Assembly: GCA_027486835.1 (NCBI GenBank)
Contig: JAIXOJ010000189.1
Span: 1-38,316 of the forward strand
Length of the DNA stretch: 38,316 bases
Reading direction: 5' to 3'
DNA from: Chitinophagaceae bacterium
Lineage (GTDB): Bacteria; Bacteroidota; Bacteroidia; Chitinophagales; Chitinophagaceae
Below are positions 9,628 through 17,800 of the stretch, piece by piece (the stretch's first letter is position 1; every line of letters starts with the position of its first letter). The notes under the pieces were generated by a model, which saw only the letters and a list, made by a program, of their open reading frames with translations, made no database searches and was not told the DNA's origin. Both the position numbers and the translations under genes were made by a program.

Positions 9628-10007
9628 TCCACCACTCCCATCTTTTGCTCTACCCAATTAATTATTGTTTCGGCTTTGGACAAACCTAATGTTGCAATAC
9701 CAGCGTCCAAATTTCCATCGTAACCCATGGCTAGATGTAAGGTATCGTAAGCACTATTAAAATAAGTAAGCACTTTTTTATCCATTTTTGACAATTCCCC
9801 TTGGTACCAATCTACACTTTTCCTCTCTTTTTTCTTTACGCTGAGCAACCCATCAATAGCAACCAAAACGCCAGAGTATGCTGCATTACCAGCTAGTTTC
9901 ACATACTTCCTGTCTTTGTAAAATCCATCCTCCTTGCCTGCTTTCTCGCTCAATATTTCTTTGGCGTTTGCCAAGTACCGCTTTGCTTCTGTAATATTAT
10001 TGGTCAT
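9624..10007 (-). CDS. Tandem paralogue copy 6 (DUF5618-like helical protein)
   Basis: This 127-residue, soluble, lysine-rich and predicted helical protein has no signal peptide. It opens with the array-wide MTNNITEAKRYLANAKEILS. Other conserved points are YVKLAGNAAYSGVL (35-48), SVDWYQGEL (64-72), SAYDTLHLAMGYDG (85-98) and ETIINWVEQKMG at the end. The pattern resembles the Bacteroidota family I know as DUF5618; its function is unknown, and a distant HEPN-like helical fold is possible but without the R-x4-H motif. It is closest to copy 5 (shared VAIDGLLSVKKK and VLTYFNSAYDTLHLAMGYDG). It is the last intact gene of the minus-strand array. Confidence 0.75.
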   Translation of the reverse strand: MTNNITEAKRYLANAKEILSEKAGKEDGFYKDRKYVKLAGNAAYSGVLVAIDGLLSVKKKERKSVDWYQGELSKMDKKVLTYFNSAYDTLHLAMGYDGNLDAGIATLGLSKAETIINWVEQKMGVVE

Positions 10008-10052
10008 TTGTTTTAAGAATTTTTCAATTATTCGTATGTAAAGTTTACTGAT

Positions 10053-10436
10053 TTACTCCCCCTCTCCCATCTTTTGCGCTACCCAATTAATAATGGTTTC
10101 GGCATCTTCAAGACCTGCACTTGCAACTTTAGCACTTTTATTTCCATCGTACCCCATGGCTAGATGTAAGGTATCGTAAGCACTATTAAAATAAGTAAGC
10201 ACTTTTTTATCCATTTTAGCCAATTCCCCTTGGTACCAATCTACACTTTTCCTTCCTTTTTTCTTTACGCTAAGCAATCCATCAATAGCAACCAAAACGC
10301 CAGAGTAGGCTGCATGACCTGCTAGTTTCACATACTTCCTGTCTTTGTAAAATCCATCCTCTTTGCCTGCTTTCTCGCTCAATATTTCTTTTGCGTTTGC
10401 CAAATATCGCTTTGCTTCTGTAATATTATTGGTCAT
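10053..10436 (-). CDS. Tandem paralogue copy 5 (DUF5618-like helical protein)
   Basis: Same length (384 bases) and layout as its neighbours: MTNNITEAKR start, KYVKLAGHAAYSGVLVAIDG, SVDWYQGELAKMDKK and AYDTLHLAMGYDGN. It forms a pair with copy 6, differing mainly after residue 99 (KSAKVASAGLEDAE here) where it resembles copy 4. The 45-base spacers before and after are also similar, so the duplicated unit includes the intergenic DNA. Function unknown. Confidence 0.75.
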   Translation of the reverse strand: MTNNITEAKRYLANAKEILSEKAGKEDGFYKDRKYVKLAGHAAYSGVLVAIDGLLSVKKKGRKSVDWYQGELAKMDKKVLTYFNSAYDTLHLAMGYDGNKSAKVASAGLEDAETIINWVAQKMGEGE

Positions 10437-10481
10437 TTTTTTTAAGAATTTTTCAATTATTCGTATGTAATGTTTACTGAT

Positions 10482-10865
10482 TTACTCCCCCACTCCCATC
10501 TTTTGCGCTACCCAATTAATAATGGTTTCGGCATCTTCAAGACCTTCATTTGCAATACTAGCATTTAAAATACCATCATATCCCATGGACAAGTGAAGAA
10601 TGTTGTAAATACTATTAAAATTGGTGAGTATTTTTTTATCAATTTTTGTTAATCCTTCTTGATACCATTCCACACTTTTACGCCCTTTTCCCTTTTTAGG
10701 TAATAGACCGTCTAAGGCTTCCAATACACCAGAATAGGCGGTATTACCAGCCATTTTCACGTACTTCTTATCGGTATAAAAACGTCCATCCTTGCCTGCT
10801 TTCTCGCTCAATATTTCTTTGGCGTTGGCCAAATACCGCTTTGCTTCTGTAATATTATTGGTCAT
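10482..10865 (-). CDS. Tandem paralogue copy 4 (DUF5618-like helical protein)
   Basis: 127 residues. The middle differs from copies 5 and 6 and matches copy 1: GRFYTDKKYVKMAGNTAYSG, EALDGLLPKKGKGRKSVEW and YQEGLTKIDKKILTNFNS are nearly the same in the two. The first 25 codons are almost identical to all other copies. That mix of one conserved end and two alternating middle types points to gene conversion or repeated block duplication. Function unknown. Confidence 0.75.
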   Translation of the reverse strand: MTNNITEAKRYLANAKEILSEKAGKDGRFYTDKKYVKMAGNTAYSGVLEALDGLLPKKGKGRKSVEWYQEGLTKIDKKILTNFNSIYNILHLSMGYDGILNASIANEGLEDAETIINWVAQKMGVGE

Positions 10866-10909
10866 TGTTTTAAGAATTTTTCAATTATTCGTATTTAATG
10901 TTTATTGAC

Positions 10910-11293
10910 TTACTGATCCACTCCCATCTTTTGAGCTACCCAGCTAATAATGGAATCCGCTTCTTCAAAACCAAGTACGGCTATTTTAGCATTTAGTACA
11001 CCATCATATCCCATAGACAAGTGGAGTAGTTCATAGGCTGCATTAAATTTATTGAGCATCTTTTTATCCAGTTTGGCCAGTTCCCCTTGATACCAATCCA
11101 CCGTTTTTCTTCCTTTCTTTTTTATTCCGAATAAGCCATCTAATGCAACCAATACACCAGAATAGGCGGAGTTTCCAGCCATTTTTACGTATTTACCGTC
11201 TTGATAATATCCATCCTCTTTGCCTGCTTTCTCGCTCAATATTTCTTTAGCGTTAGCCAAATATCGCTTTGCTTCTGTAATATTATTGGTCAT
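10910..11293 (-). CDS. Tandem paralogue copy 3 (DUF5618-like helical protein)
   Basis: 127 residues, paired with copy 2: both have VALDGLFGIKKKGRKTVDWY and GELAKLDKKMLN. The end (VLGFEEADSIISWVAQKMG) is more diverged than in other copies, so sequence is drifting under a fixed length. ATG at 11293; 44-base spacer to copy 4. Function unknown. Confidence 0.75.
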   Translation of the reverse strand: MTNNITEAKRYLANAKEILSEKAGKEDGYYQDGKYVKMAGNSAYSGVLVALDGLFGIKKKGRKTVDWYQGELAKLDKKMLNKFNAAYELLHLSMGYDGVLNAKIAVLGFEEADSIISWVAQKMGVDQ

Positions 11294-11336
11294 TGTTTCA
11301 ACATTTTTAAATTATTAAAATTCAAAGTGTATTGAT

Positions 11337-11720
11337 TCATTCCCGTACTCCCATCTTTTGTGCTACCCAGTTAATAATGGTTTCTGCTTTAGACAAACCA
11401 GCCGTGGCAAAATCTGCATCTAAAGCACCATCATAGCCCATAACCAAATGCAGCAGTTCGTAAGCCGAGTTAAATACATTCAACATCTTTTTATCCAGTT
11501 TGGCCAGTTCCCCTTGATACCAATCCACGGTTTTTCTTCCTTTCTTTTTTATTCCGAATAAGCCATCTAATGCAACCAATACACCAGAATAGGCGGTGTA
11601 CCCAGCCATTTTCACATACTTCCTGTCTTTGTAATATCCATCCTCTTTGCCTGCTTTCTCGCTCAATATTTCTTTGGCGTTTGCCAAGTACCGCTTTGCT
11701 TCTGTAATATTATTGGTCAT
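11337..11720 (-). CDS. Tandem paralogue copy 2 (DUF5618-like helical protein)
   Basis: 127 residues from ATG 11720. The open frame extends six codons to a TTG at 11738, but all other copies start at MTNNI, so 11720 is right. It shares the FGIKKKGRKTVDWYQGELAK block with copy 3, while its end (ATAGLSKAETIINWVAQKMG) is like copy 6. Different parts therefore have different closest relatives within the array. Function unknown. Confidence 0.75.
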   Translation of the reverse strand: MTNNITEAKRYLANAKEILSEKAGKEDGYYKDRKYVKMAGYTAYSGVLVALDGLFGIKKKGRKTVDWYQGELAKLDKKMLNVFNSAYELLHLVMGYDGALDADFATAGLSKAETIINWVAQKMGVRE

Positions 11721-11762
11721 TTTTTTGAAATTTTTCAACGACTCGCACTCAAGAAAATTGAC

Positions 11763-12146
11763 TCATTCCCTTACTCCCATCTTTTGCTCTACCCATTTTA
11801 TGATGGTATCAGCATCTTCCAGTCCTTCCTTGGCAATATTTGCATTTAGAACACCATCATAGCCCATATACAAGTGAAGAATATTGTACACACTATTAAA
11901 ATTGGTAAGAATTTTTTTATCCAGCTTGGCTAGCCCTTCTTGATACCATTCCACACTTTTACGCCCTTTTCCCTTTTTAGGTAATAGACCGTCTAAGGCT
12001 TCCAATACACCAGAATAGGCGGTATTACCAGCCATTTTCACGTACTCCTTATCGGTATAAAAACGTCCATCTTTGCCTGCTTTCTCGCTCAATATTTCTT
12101 TGGCGTTTGCCAAGTACCGCTTTGCTTCTAAAATATTATTGGTCAT
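11763..12146 (-). CDS. Tandem paralogue copy 1 (DUF5618-like helical protein), first of the array
   Basis: 127 residues; the promoter-proximal copy. It begins MTNNILEAKRYL (the others have MTNNITEAKRYL) and shares the GLLPKKGKGRKSVEWYQEGL block with copy 4. The conserved C-terminal half has YNILHLYMGYDG and DTIIKWVEQKMG. Upstream are a 33-base hairpin (12212-12244) and the helical protein gene at 12299-12955 on the same strand, so the array may be transcribed from that gene's promoter or from one of its own, which I could not identify. Function unknown. Confidence 0.75.
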   Translation of the reverse strand: MTNNILEAKRYLANAKEILSEKAGKDGRFYTDKEYVKMAGNTAYSGVLEALDGLLPKKGKGRKSVEWYQEGLAKLDKKILTNFNSVYNILHLYMGYDGVLNANIAKEGLEDADTIIKWVEQKMGVRE

Positions 12147-12211
12147 TGCCGCAAAATTTTATTATTTAATCAACTGTAAGTTTATCGCTAGCGCTTGATA
12201 TGAAAGGGATT

Positions 12212-12244
12212 GGTAGTTGGGGGGGGGAAATAACCCCAACTACC
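12212..12244. promoter_or_regulatory. Strong hairpin with a G-run before the paralogue array
   Basis: GGTAGTTGGGG (12212-12222) pairs perfectly with CCCCAACTACC (12234-12244); an uninterrupted run of nine G (12219-12227) covers the end of the left arm and the loop. It lies between the helical protein gene and paralogue copy 1. The minus-strand side lacks a U-tract, so it may be a weak terminator, an attenuator or an RNA processing site. Confidence 0.5.
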
Positions 12245-12298
12245 GCCTTTCTAAACACTATTGAAATTCAGCGAAATCAATAACCTCTTATTATATTA

Positions 12299-12955
12299 TT
12301 AACTTCCTAGGTTGATTATTTTACGAGCTGTTTTATAGCTCGAAACAAAATTTGGATTCGCTTTATTAAATGTAACAATTATTTCATCCAATTCCTTCAT
12401 TTGCTTGCGCAACGTGATGAACTCTAATTTCAACTGCCCAGTAACCGTTTTCTTGGATGATTGCAAAATTCGATACCCTGGTGCAGCCAATCGCAAATCA
12501 TTGATATTAGTTTTCAAAGTGGTAATATCAGCAGCTACAACATTAAATTCTTTTAAAGAAGCAATATCAAGAGCCGCTGCTTTGTCATGCACCAACTGCA
12601 TGATGGTTATACATTCATCCACATCCCCGCGCTTAAAATCTGTTATAGTAAAATTAACTTGACCCCATAAAATAGTGTCTTTAATATCACTTGCATACGC
12701 TAGTACACCATTACACACATGTTCACTTTGATTGGCCGCTTCCTCCCACTTATCTAACTTTTTATTGGTAGATCCTGATGCTGAGGTGGCTTGTAAAACT
12801 GCTAGCGCATCAATTTTTGAAACTGTACCTGTTACTTCGGCAAATTTTTTTGTTGCCTTTGTATTACCACCCCAAACTGCCTTTGCTTCACTTGTGTTCA
12901 AGAAGCCAGAAGTGACACCTGTCATTGTTCGATAATTCAATTGACTGTCATTCAT
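12299..12955 (-). CDS. Helical hypothetical protein (Bacteroidota family)
   Basis: This 218-residue soluble protein is almost wholly helical: NYRTMTGVTSGFL at the start, then long Lys/Ala/Asp-rich helices, ending NFVSSYKTARKIINLGS. It has no signal peptide or catalytic motif. I recognise the type from Bacteroidota genomes, where proteins with an N-terminal YRM-like start and a C-terminal NPxFxxxYxxAR motif often carry an added carboxypeptidase-regulatory-like beta domain; here that domain is absent. The 306-residue protein at 30598 has a similar layout with a C-terminal beta domain, though homology is not certain. A Bacteroidota-type promoter lies about 50-80 bases upstream and a 42-bp repeat array behind that. 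Function unknown. Confidence 0.7.
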   Translation of the reverse strand: MNDSQLNYRTMTGVTSGFLNTSEAKAVWGGNTKATKKFAEVTGTVSKIDALAVLQATSASGSTNKKLDKWEEAANQSEHVCNGVLAYASDIKDTILWGQVNFTITDFKRGDVDECITIMQLVHDKAAALDIASLKEFNVVAADITTLKTNINDLRLAAPGYRILQSSKKTVTGQLKLEFITLRKQMKELDEIIVTFNKANPNFVSSYKTARKIINLGS

Positions 12956-13002
12956 ACAATAAAATTTAAAGTTTATAATAAAAATTAACCCAAAAAAGAA
13001 AT

Positions 13003-13033
13003 CAAATCTTCACCTCTAATCCAACAACTGCAA
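13003..13033 (-). promoter_or_regulatory. Promoter for the 218-residue helical protein gene
   Basis: Read on the minus strand: TTG (13033-13031), a 20-base spacer, then AAGATTTG (13010-13003). This is one base off the TAnnTTTG consensus. It would give a leader of about 40 bases to the ATG at 12955. Confidence 0.45.
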
Positions 13034-13127
13034 CAAGCGCTCAAAATTGAAAAACGAGGTCACTTTTAATGCCAAGAAATAATTAAAAACATCTATGAAT
13101 AAGGTAAATCAAACACCTAAATGATTC

Positions 13128-13295
13128 AAAACTATCTACAAATAAACAATTACCATCATGAATTGACTCAAAACTACTCATAAATAAACAATTACCATCA
13201 TGAATTGACTCAAAACTACTCATAAATAAACAATTACTATCATGAATTGACTCAAAACTACTCATAAATAAACAATTACCATCATGAATCAACTC
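13128..13295. repeat. 42-bp tandem repeat array, four units
   Basis: Four adjacent 42-base units begin at 13128, 13170, 13212 and 13254. Each contains AAACAATTACCATCATGAAT. The last three are nearly identical; the first differs at a few bases. The period is a multiple of three, so a repeated 14-residue peptide (core HDGNCLFMSSFES) is open on the minus strand, but only a TTG could start it and it resembles no protein. The array lies 172 bases upstream of the gene at 12299-12955. Confidence 0.9.
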
Positions 13296-13863
13296 AAAAC
13301 AACACCGAGAAACACCAAAGCTGTAGCCAATCTTGCCTTTATGGTCTTTTTAAAACCCCTAACGATGCCTGAAAGTACCAATTGCTTATTCATGGTTAGT
13401 TGCCACACTATTTTAAAGAACAAATTGAGTATAAAATTGAGGGAATGCCAATGTTATTTACCTAATTTACTATCAATGGAGTAAATCATCGTTTACCATC
13501 GCATAGCAAAATAAAGGGAAAGTGATTAAAATACCATTCGTTAACTATTTTTTAATAGACTAACCATAAATTGGTGTTCTTAAGAATGATTGAATTGTGC
13601 AGAAAGATTTAAAGAGTAAGAGATTGGAAGCCAATTTTTCCTAGTTGTATAACTTGTGCGAAAGTACTACCTCGGCGTTCCGCCACCCCTCAAGAGGAGA
13701 ATTACCCACCTAGTATCTAGAAACCAACTTTTTCGAAAAGAAGTTTTATAGCAGTAAATAAACAGCAGTAATTAGCCATGCCATTAACTTATTTATCATT
13801 ATTTCATTTTGCTCAATTTTACCAAATATATTTGGCTATCTAACAGACTAAACAATTCATACA
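13296..13863. other. Intergenic region, no convincing gene
   Basis: A 66-codon plus-strand frame (13284-13484) starts inside the last repeat unit and has no recognisable features. There are small dyads at 13688-13697 (CCTCAAGAGG) and 13727-13746 (AACTT/AAGTT flanking TTTCGAAA). The promoter of the next gene is at 13827. Confidence 0.5.
13825..13838 (+). promoter_or_regulatory. -7 promoter element for the nucleotidyltransferase gene
   Basis: CCAAATATATTTGG is a perfect 14-base palindrome that contains TATATTTG (13827-13834), a full TAnnTTTG match, 30 bases before the ATG at 13864. A TTTG at 13808 is too close for a standard -33 element. Confidence 0.45.
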
Positions 13864-14637
13864 ATGACAGACGAATTAAAAAAAGAAATCGCCAAGTTGG
13901 AAGCGGCCAATGACATTAAGATATTGTACGCAGTGGAAAGTGGCAGTAGGGCTTGGGGTTTTGCTTCAACAGATAGCGATTGGGATGTTCGCTATATCTA
14001 TATCCATAAACTCGATTGGTATTTGCAAATTGATGATAAAAAAGATAGTCTAGAAATCATCTTGCCCAATGATATTGACTTGGTTGGTTGGGAACTTAAA
14101 AAAGCATTGCGACTTTTTAGAAAATCAAATCCACCCTTGTTGGAATGGTTAAGTAGTCCGATTGTTTACCATGAACAATTTTCCACTGCTGACCAACTAC
14201 GCGATTTGACAAAGGAATATTTTAATCCAAAATCTTGCCTTCACCACTATTTACATATGGCCGAAGGCAACTACAGGGACTATTTACAGAAAGACGTGGT
14301 AAGGGTAAAAAAATACTTCTATGTACTAAGACCATTACTTGCCTGCGATTGGATAAAAAAACACAACGCTATGGCCCCAACAGAATTTGATTTATTACTG
14401 GAAAGTGAAGCGATAGACGAAAAAGTAAAGGCAGAAATTCTACGGCTATTGGCTAAAAAAAAGTCGGGCGAAGAGCTGAATGAAGCACCCAAAATCAATG
14501 TTTTAAATGACTTTTTGGAAAGTAAAATGGAGTTTTATAGTAATTATGTAGCTACGTTAGACAAAATAGCACCTCCTGATACCGACAAATTGAATGCCTT
14601 ATTTAAAGCAACCATTGCGGAAGCTTGGCAGGAATAA
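13864..14637 (+). CDS. RlaP/YcgL-type nucleotidyltransferase
   Basis: This 257-residue protein belongs to the DNA polymerase beta nucleotidyltransferase superfamily, RlaP branch (predicted nucleotidyltransferase, PF10127). AVESGSRAWGFASTDSDWDV shows the GS-R motif (G27-S28-R29) and the metal-binding D39 and D41; RYIYIHKLDWYL follows as in the family. The rest is helical (PLLEWLSSPIVY, then HYLHMAEGNYRDYL). The family is tied to RNA repair next to RNA ligases in some genomes, but no ligase is adjacent here, so the substrate is unknown. ATG with a promoter element 30 bases upstream. It is a monocistronic gene between a repeat region and the large kinase. Confidence 0.85.
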   Translation: MTDELKKEIAKLEAANDIKILYAVESGSRAWGFASTDSDWDVRYIYIHKLDWYLQIDDKKDSLEIILPNDIDLVGWELKKALRLFRKSNPPLLEWLSSPIVYHEQFSTADQLRDLTKEYFNPKSCLHHYLHMAEGNYRDYLQKDVVRVKKYFYVLRPLLACDWIKKHNAMAPTEFDLLLESEAIDEKVKAEILRLLAKKKSGEELNEAPKINVLNDFLESKMEFYSNYVATLDKIAPPDTDKLNALFKATIAEAWQE

Positions 14638-14843
14638 AATGAAGTAAATCAACCCAATTGGCGTCTGTCAAAGCTTTCATTTCCTCAAAATACGCGCTCC
14701 ACTTCAAACTCAAGTATGGTTATAAAACAGGTGATTTTTGTCAATGAATAAACGATAAAAACTAGTTAGTTAATTTTTCTTTTCATTTTAAGTTTGCTTT
14801 TCATTTTATTTGTAGCTGCTTGTCATTCCTTAATGCTTAACCT

Positions 14844-17800
14844 ATGCCTGCTAACGATTATGAAACTGGGCAATCTAGGGCAATATTGCCTGAAATTCCT
14901 GTTGTGGATATTACTTTTTTCACCCACCTTGGCTCCCCTTTTTTAATCGTCAACAACACCGATGAAATTGTAGAGATTAACGAGGCTGCCGCTGCTCTTT
15001 TTGGGTATAATGCACTTGAATTACAGGGAAGTTATGTAGGAATTCTTTTCCCAACTGTAGTTTCTTTATTCACTGCATCGCAGCAAAATGAAAAAGCCAT
15101 ACAAGCCTTGGGCCACCACAAACAAAGCAGTTGGCTTTCATTACAACTTCATACTACCGCATTTAAAGCCCTCCACAACCAAGTTTGTTACGGTTACGTG
15201 AGATTGCAAAATCAAGTAGTTGAGCAGGAAAATAGCTCATTATTGGCCGCAACCAGTAAAGCCGCTTCTGTGGGCGGTTTTGAATACGATTTGTTAAGCC
15301 AACAATTTTCATGGACGGAAACCACTTATTTAATTCACGATTTACCCTTATCTGCCCAACCAACTTTAGCTGAAATATTCACCTACTACAACAAGGGAGC
15401 AAACAAAAATGAGGTAGAAAAATGCTTGAATCAAGCGCTAGAAACTGGTGTTCCTTTCGACGTGGAAACGGAGCTAATTACTCCAAAAGGAATGCGTAGG
15501 TGGGTAAGACTAAAAGGATATGGCCAGGTAGAAAATGGGCGTTGCATCAAAATTATCGGGGCAATTTTTGACATTGATGTTCAAAAACAGGCTGAATGGA
15601 AATTGGAACAAAGCAGGCAACGGTACATGTCTTTGTTTTACCAAAACCCTGATGCAGTGTTTTCTCTTTCCCCAAATGGGGTGGTGAAGGAAGTGAATCT
15701 GGCAGCAGCTAGCATGATTGGATTGGAAAAAGAGGCACTACTAGAACATCCTTTTATTCATTATACACCAGAGGAAGATCAATCTACCATTGCCCAACTA
15801 CTTTCAGATGTTGCCAATGGTGGTACAGCCACCATTGAAACGAGCATTATTTCCGCACATGAATCCATGTATACTGCGGAGTTAACACTGATGCCAGTAG
15901 TGGTAAACGGGAAAGTTTTGGGTGTATATGCCATTGCAAAAGACATTTCGGAAAGAAAAAAGACGGCAACTAAACTCCAAAGAATTGTAGAGATACTGGA
16001 AGAGACGAGCAGCATAGGTCGTGTGGGGGGCTATGAAGTCGATTTCGTTTCTGAAACCGCCGAATGGACATCCGTTATGAAGGAAATTCATGAACTACCC
16101 CATTCTTATGAACCCAATCTGGACATCATGTTTTGTAAAGAAGGGGCAAGTAGGGATATTTTAATGGATCATTTGGATAAGGCAAGAACGCTGGGAACTC
16201 CGTACGATATTGAAATACAAATAGTCACTGCCAAGGGCAACGAAAGATGGATACGCGCCACCGGAAATACGGAGTTTAAAGATGGAAAGTGCATCCGATT
16301 ATACGGCATTGTTCAAGATATTCACGAACAAAAGCTGGTGAGGGAAAAGCTAGAAAGTGAGCAGAATTTGTTGCGAACCTTAATAGACAATTTGCCATTA
16401 TCCGTATTCATAAAAGATGCAGAGGGCAGAAAATTAGTAGCCAACCAATTTGACCTTCGATTTATGGAACAAGAATCCATGGCCGCGGTAATTGGCAAAA
16501 CAGACAAGGAATTATTTGCCAATTTTGAGAATCACTTTGGGTATGAACAGGACATGAAAGTGCTGCATACGGGTGAGTCGCTCATTGAGGAAGCGGGTAG
16601 TTTTACCACACCTAGTGGCAGAACCTACCACACAATAGTATCTAAACTACCCTTACGCAACGAAAAAGGAGAAATTAAAGGCATCATTGGTTTGTCACGG
16701 GATGTTACAGCAACTGTAAACGTGCAATACAGACTAAACATTGTGGATTTTGCTTTCCAAAAAGCGGCTATCTCCATCTTTCTCATTAGACCAGATGCTA
16801 CTTTTTATGATTTTAATGAAATTGCACATACTAAATTAGGATACACCAAGGAAGAAATGCTTGGCTTTAAAGTAGCAGACATCAATCCTGAATTCTCCGT
16901 GGAAGGGTGGCCGTTCCACTGGGAAGAATTAAAGGCGGCAGGTTCATTGGTTTTCAACAGTGTTGAGCTAAGGAAAGATGGCTCGCTAATGGATGTGGAG
17001 ATAAAGGCCAATATTATCCAATATGGAGGCATGGAACTGAATTGCGCTTTTGTAACCGATATTACCGAACAAAAAAAGGCACAAGAGGCACTACAAAAAA
17101 GCTATGAACGATACGAATATGCCATGATGGCAACATCAGATTGCATTTGGGAAGCAGATTTAACCGACGATACCCTTTTTCTAAGTAAAAACTTTGAACC
17201 AACCTTTGGCCACAAAGTGAGCAGCGACTACGAAAGTGGCAATGACAATCCTTGGATCAGGAATGTGCATCCAGATGATTTGCCTTATGTACTTGCCGCT
17301 TCTACCGATGTAATTAAAGGAAAGGAAGGAAAATGGCAAAGTGAATACCGATTAAAAAAAGCCAACGGGGATATTGCTTTGGTACTAAACAGGGGCTTTA
17401 TAGTGCGAGAACAAGCAGGCAAAGCGGTGAAGCTTATTGGTGCTATGCAGGATGTTACCATTAAAAAGAAAGAGGAGGAACGTCTTAAATTGTTGGAAAC
17501 CGTTATCACACATACCACAGATTCCATTATCATTTTAAGTGCCGCCCCTTCCCTATTTGCCGATTTACCCATTATTTATGTGAACGATACATTCACAAAA
17601 ATGACAGGTTATTCGTTTGAGGAGGTAGCTGGACAAAGTCCAAACCTGTTACAAGGAGTCTTGACAGACAGATACGAGCTGAAACGGATAAAATGGGCTA
17701 TCAAACATTTTATGCCCTTTGAAACAGAAATTATCAATTACAAAAAGAATGGTACTCCTTTTTGGATAAACTTGTCCATAGTGCCAGTGGCTGACAAAAC

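Noticed and set aside
13083-13292. 69-codon minus-strand frame with 14-residue repeats
   Set aside because: By-product of the 42-bp array; only a TTG start and an unremarkable tail.
13284-13484. 66-codon plus-strand frame after the 42-bp array
   Set aside because: Starts inside a repeat unit and shows no family signature.
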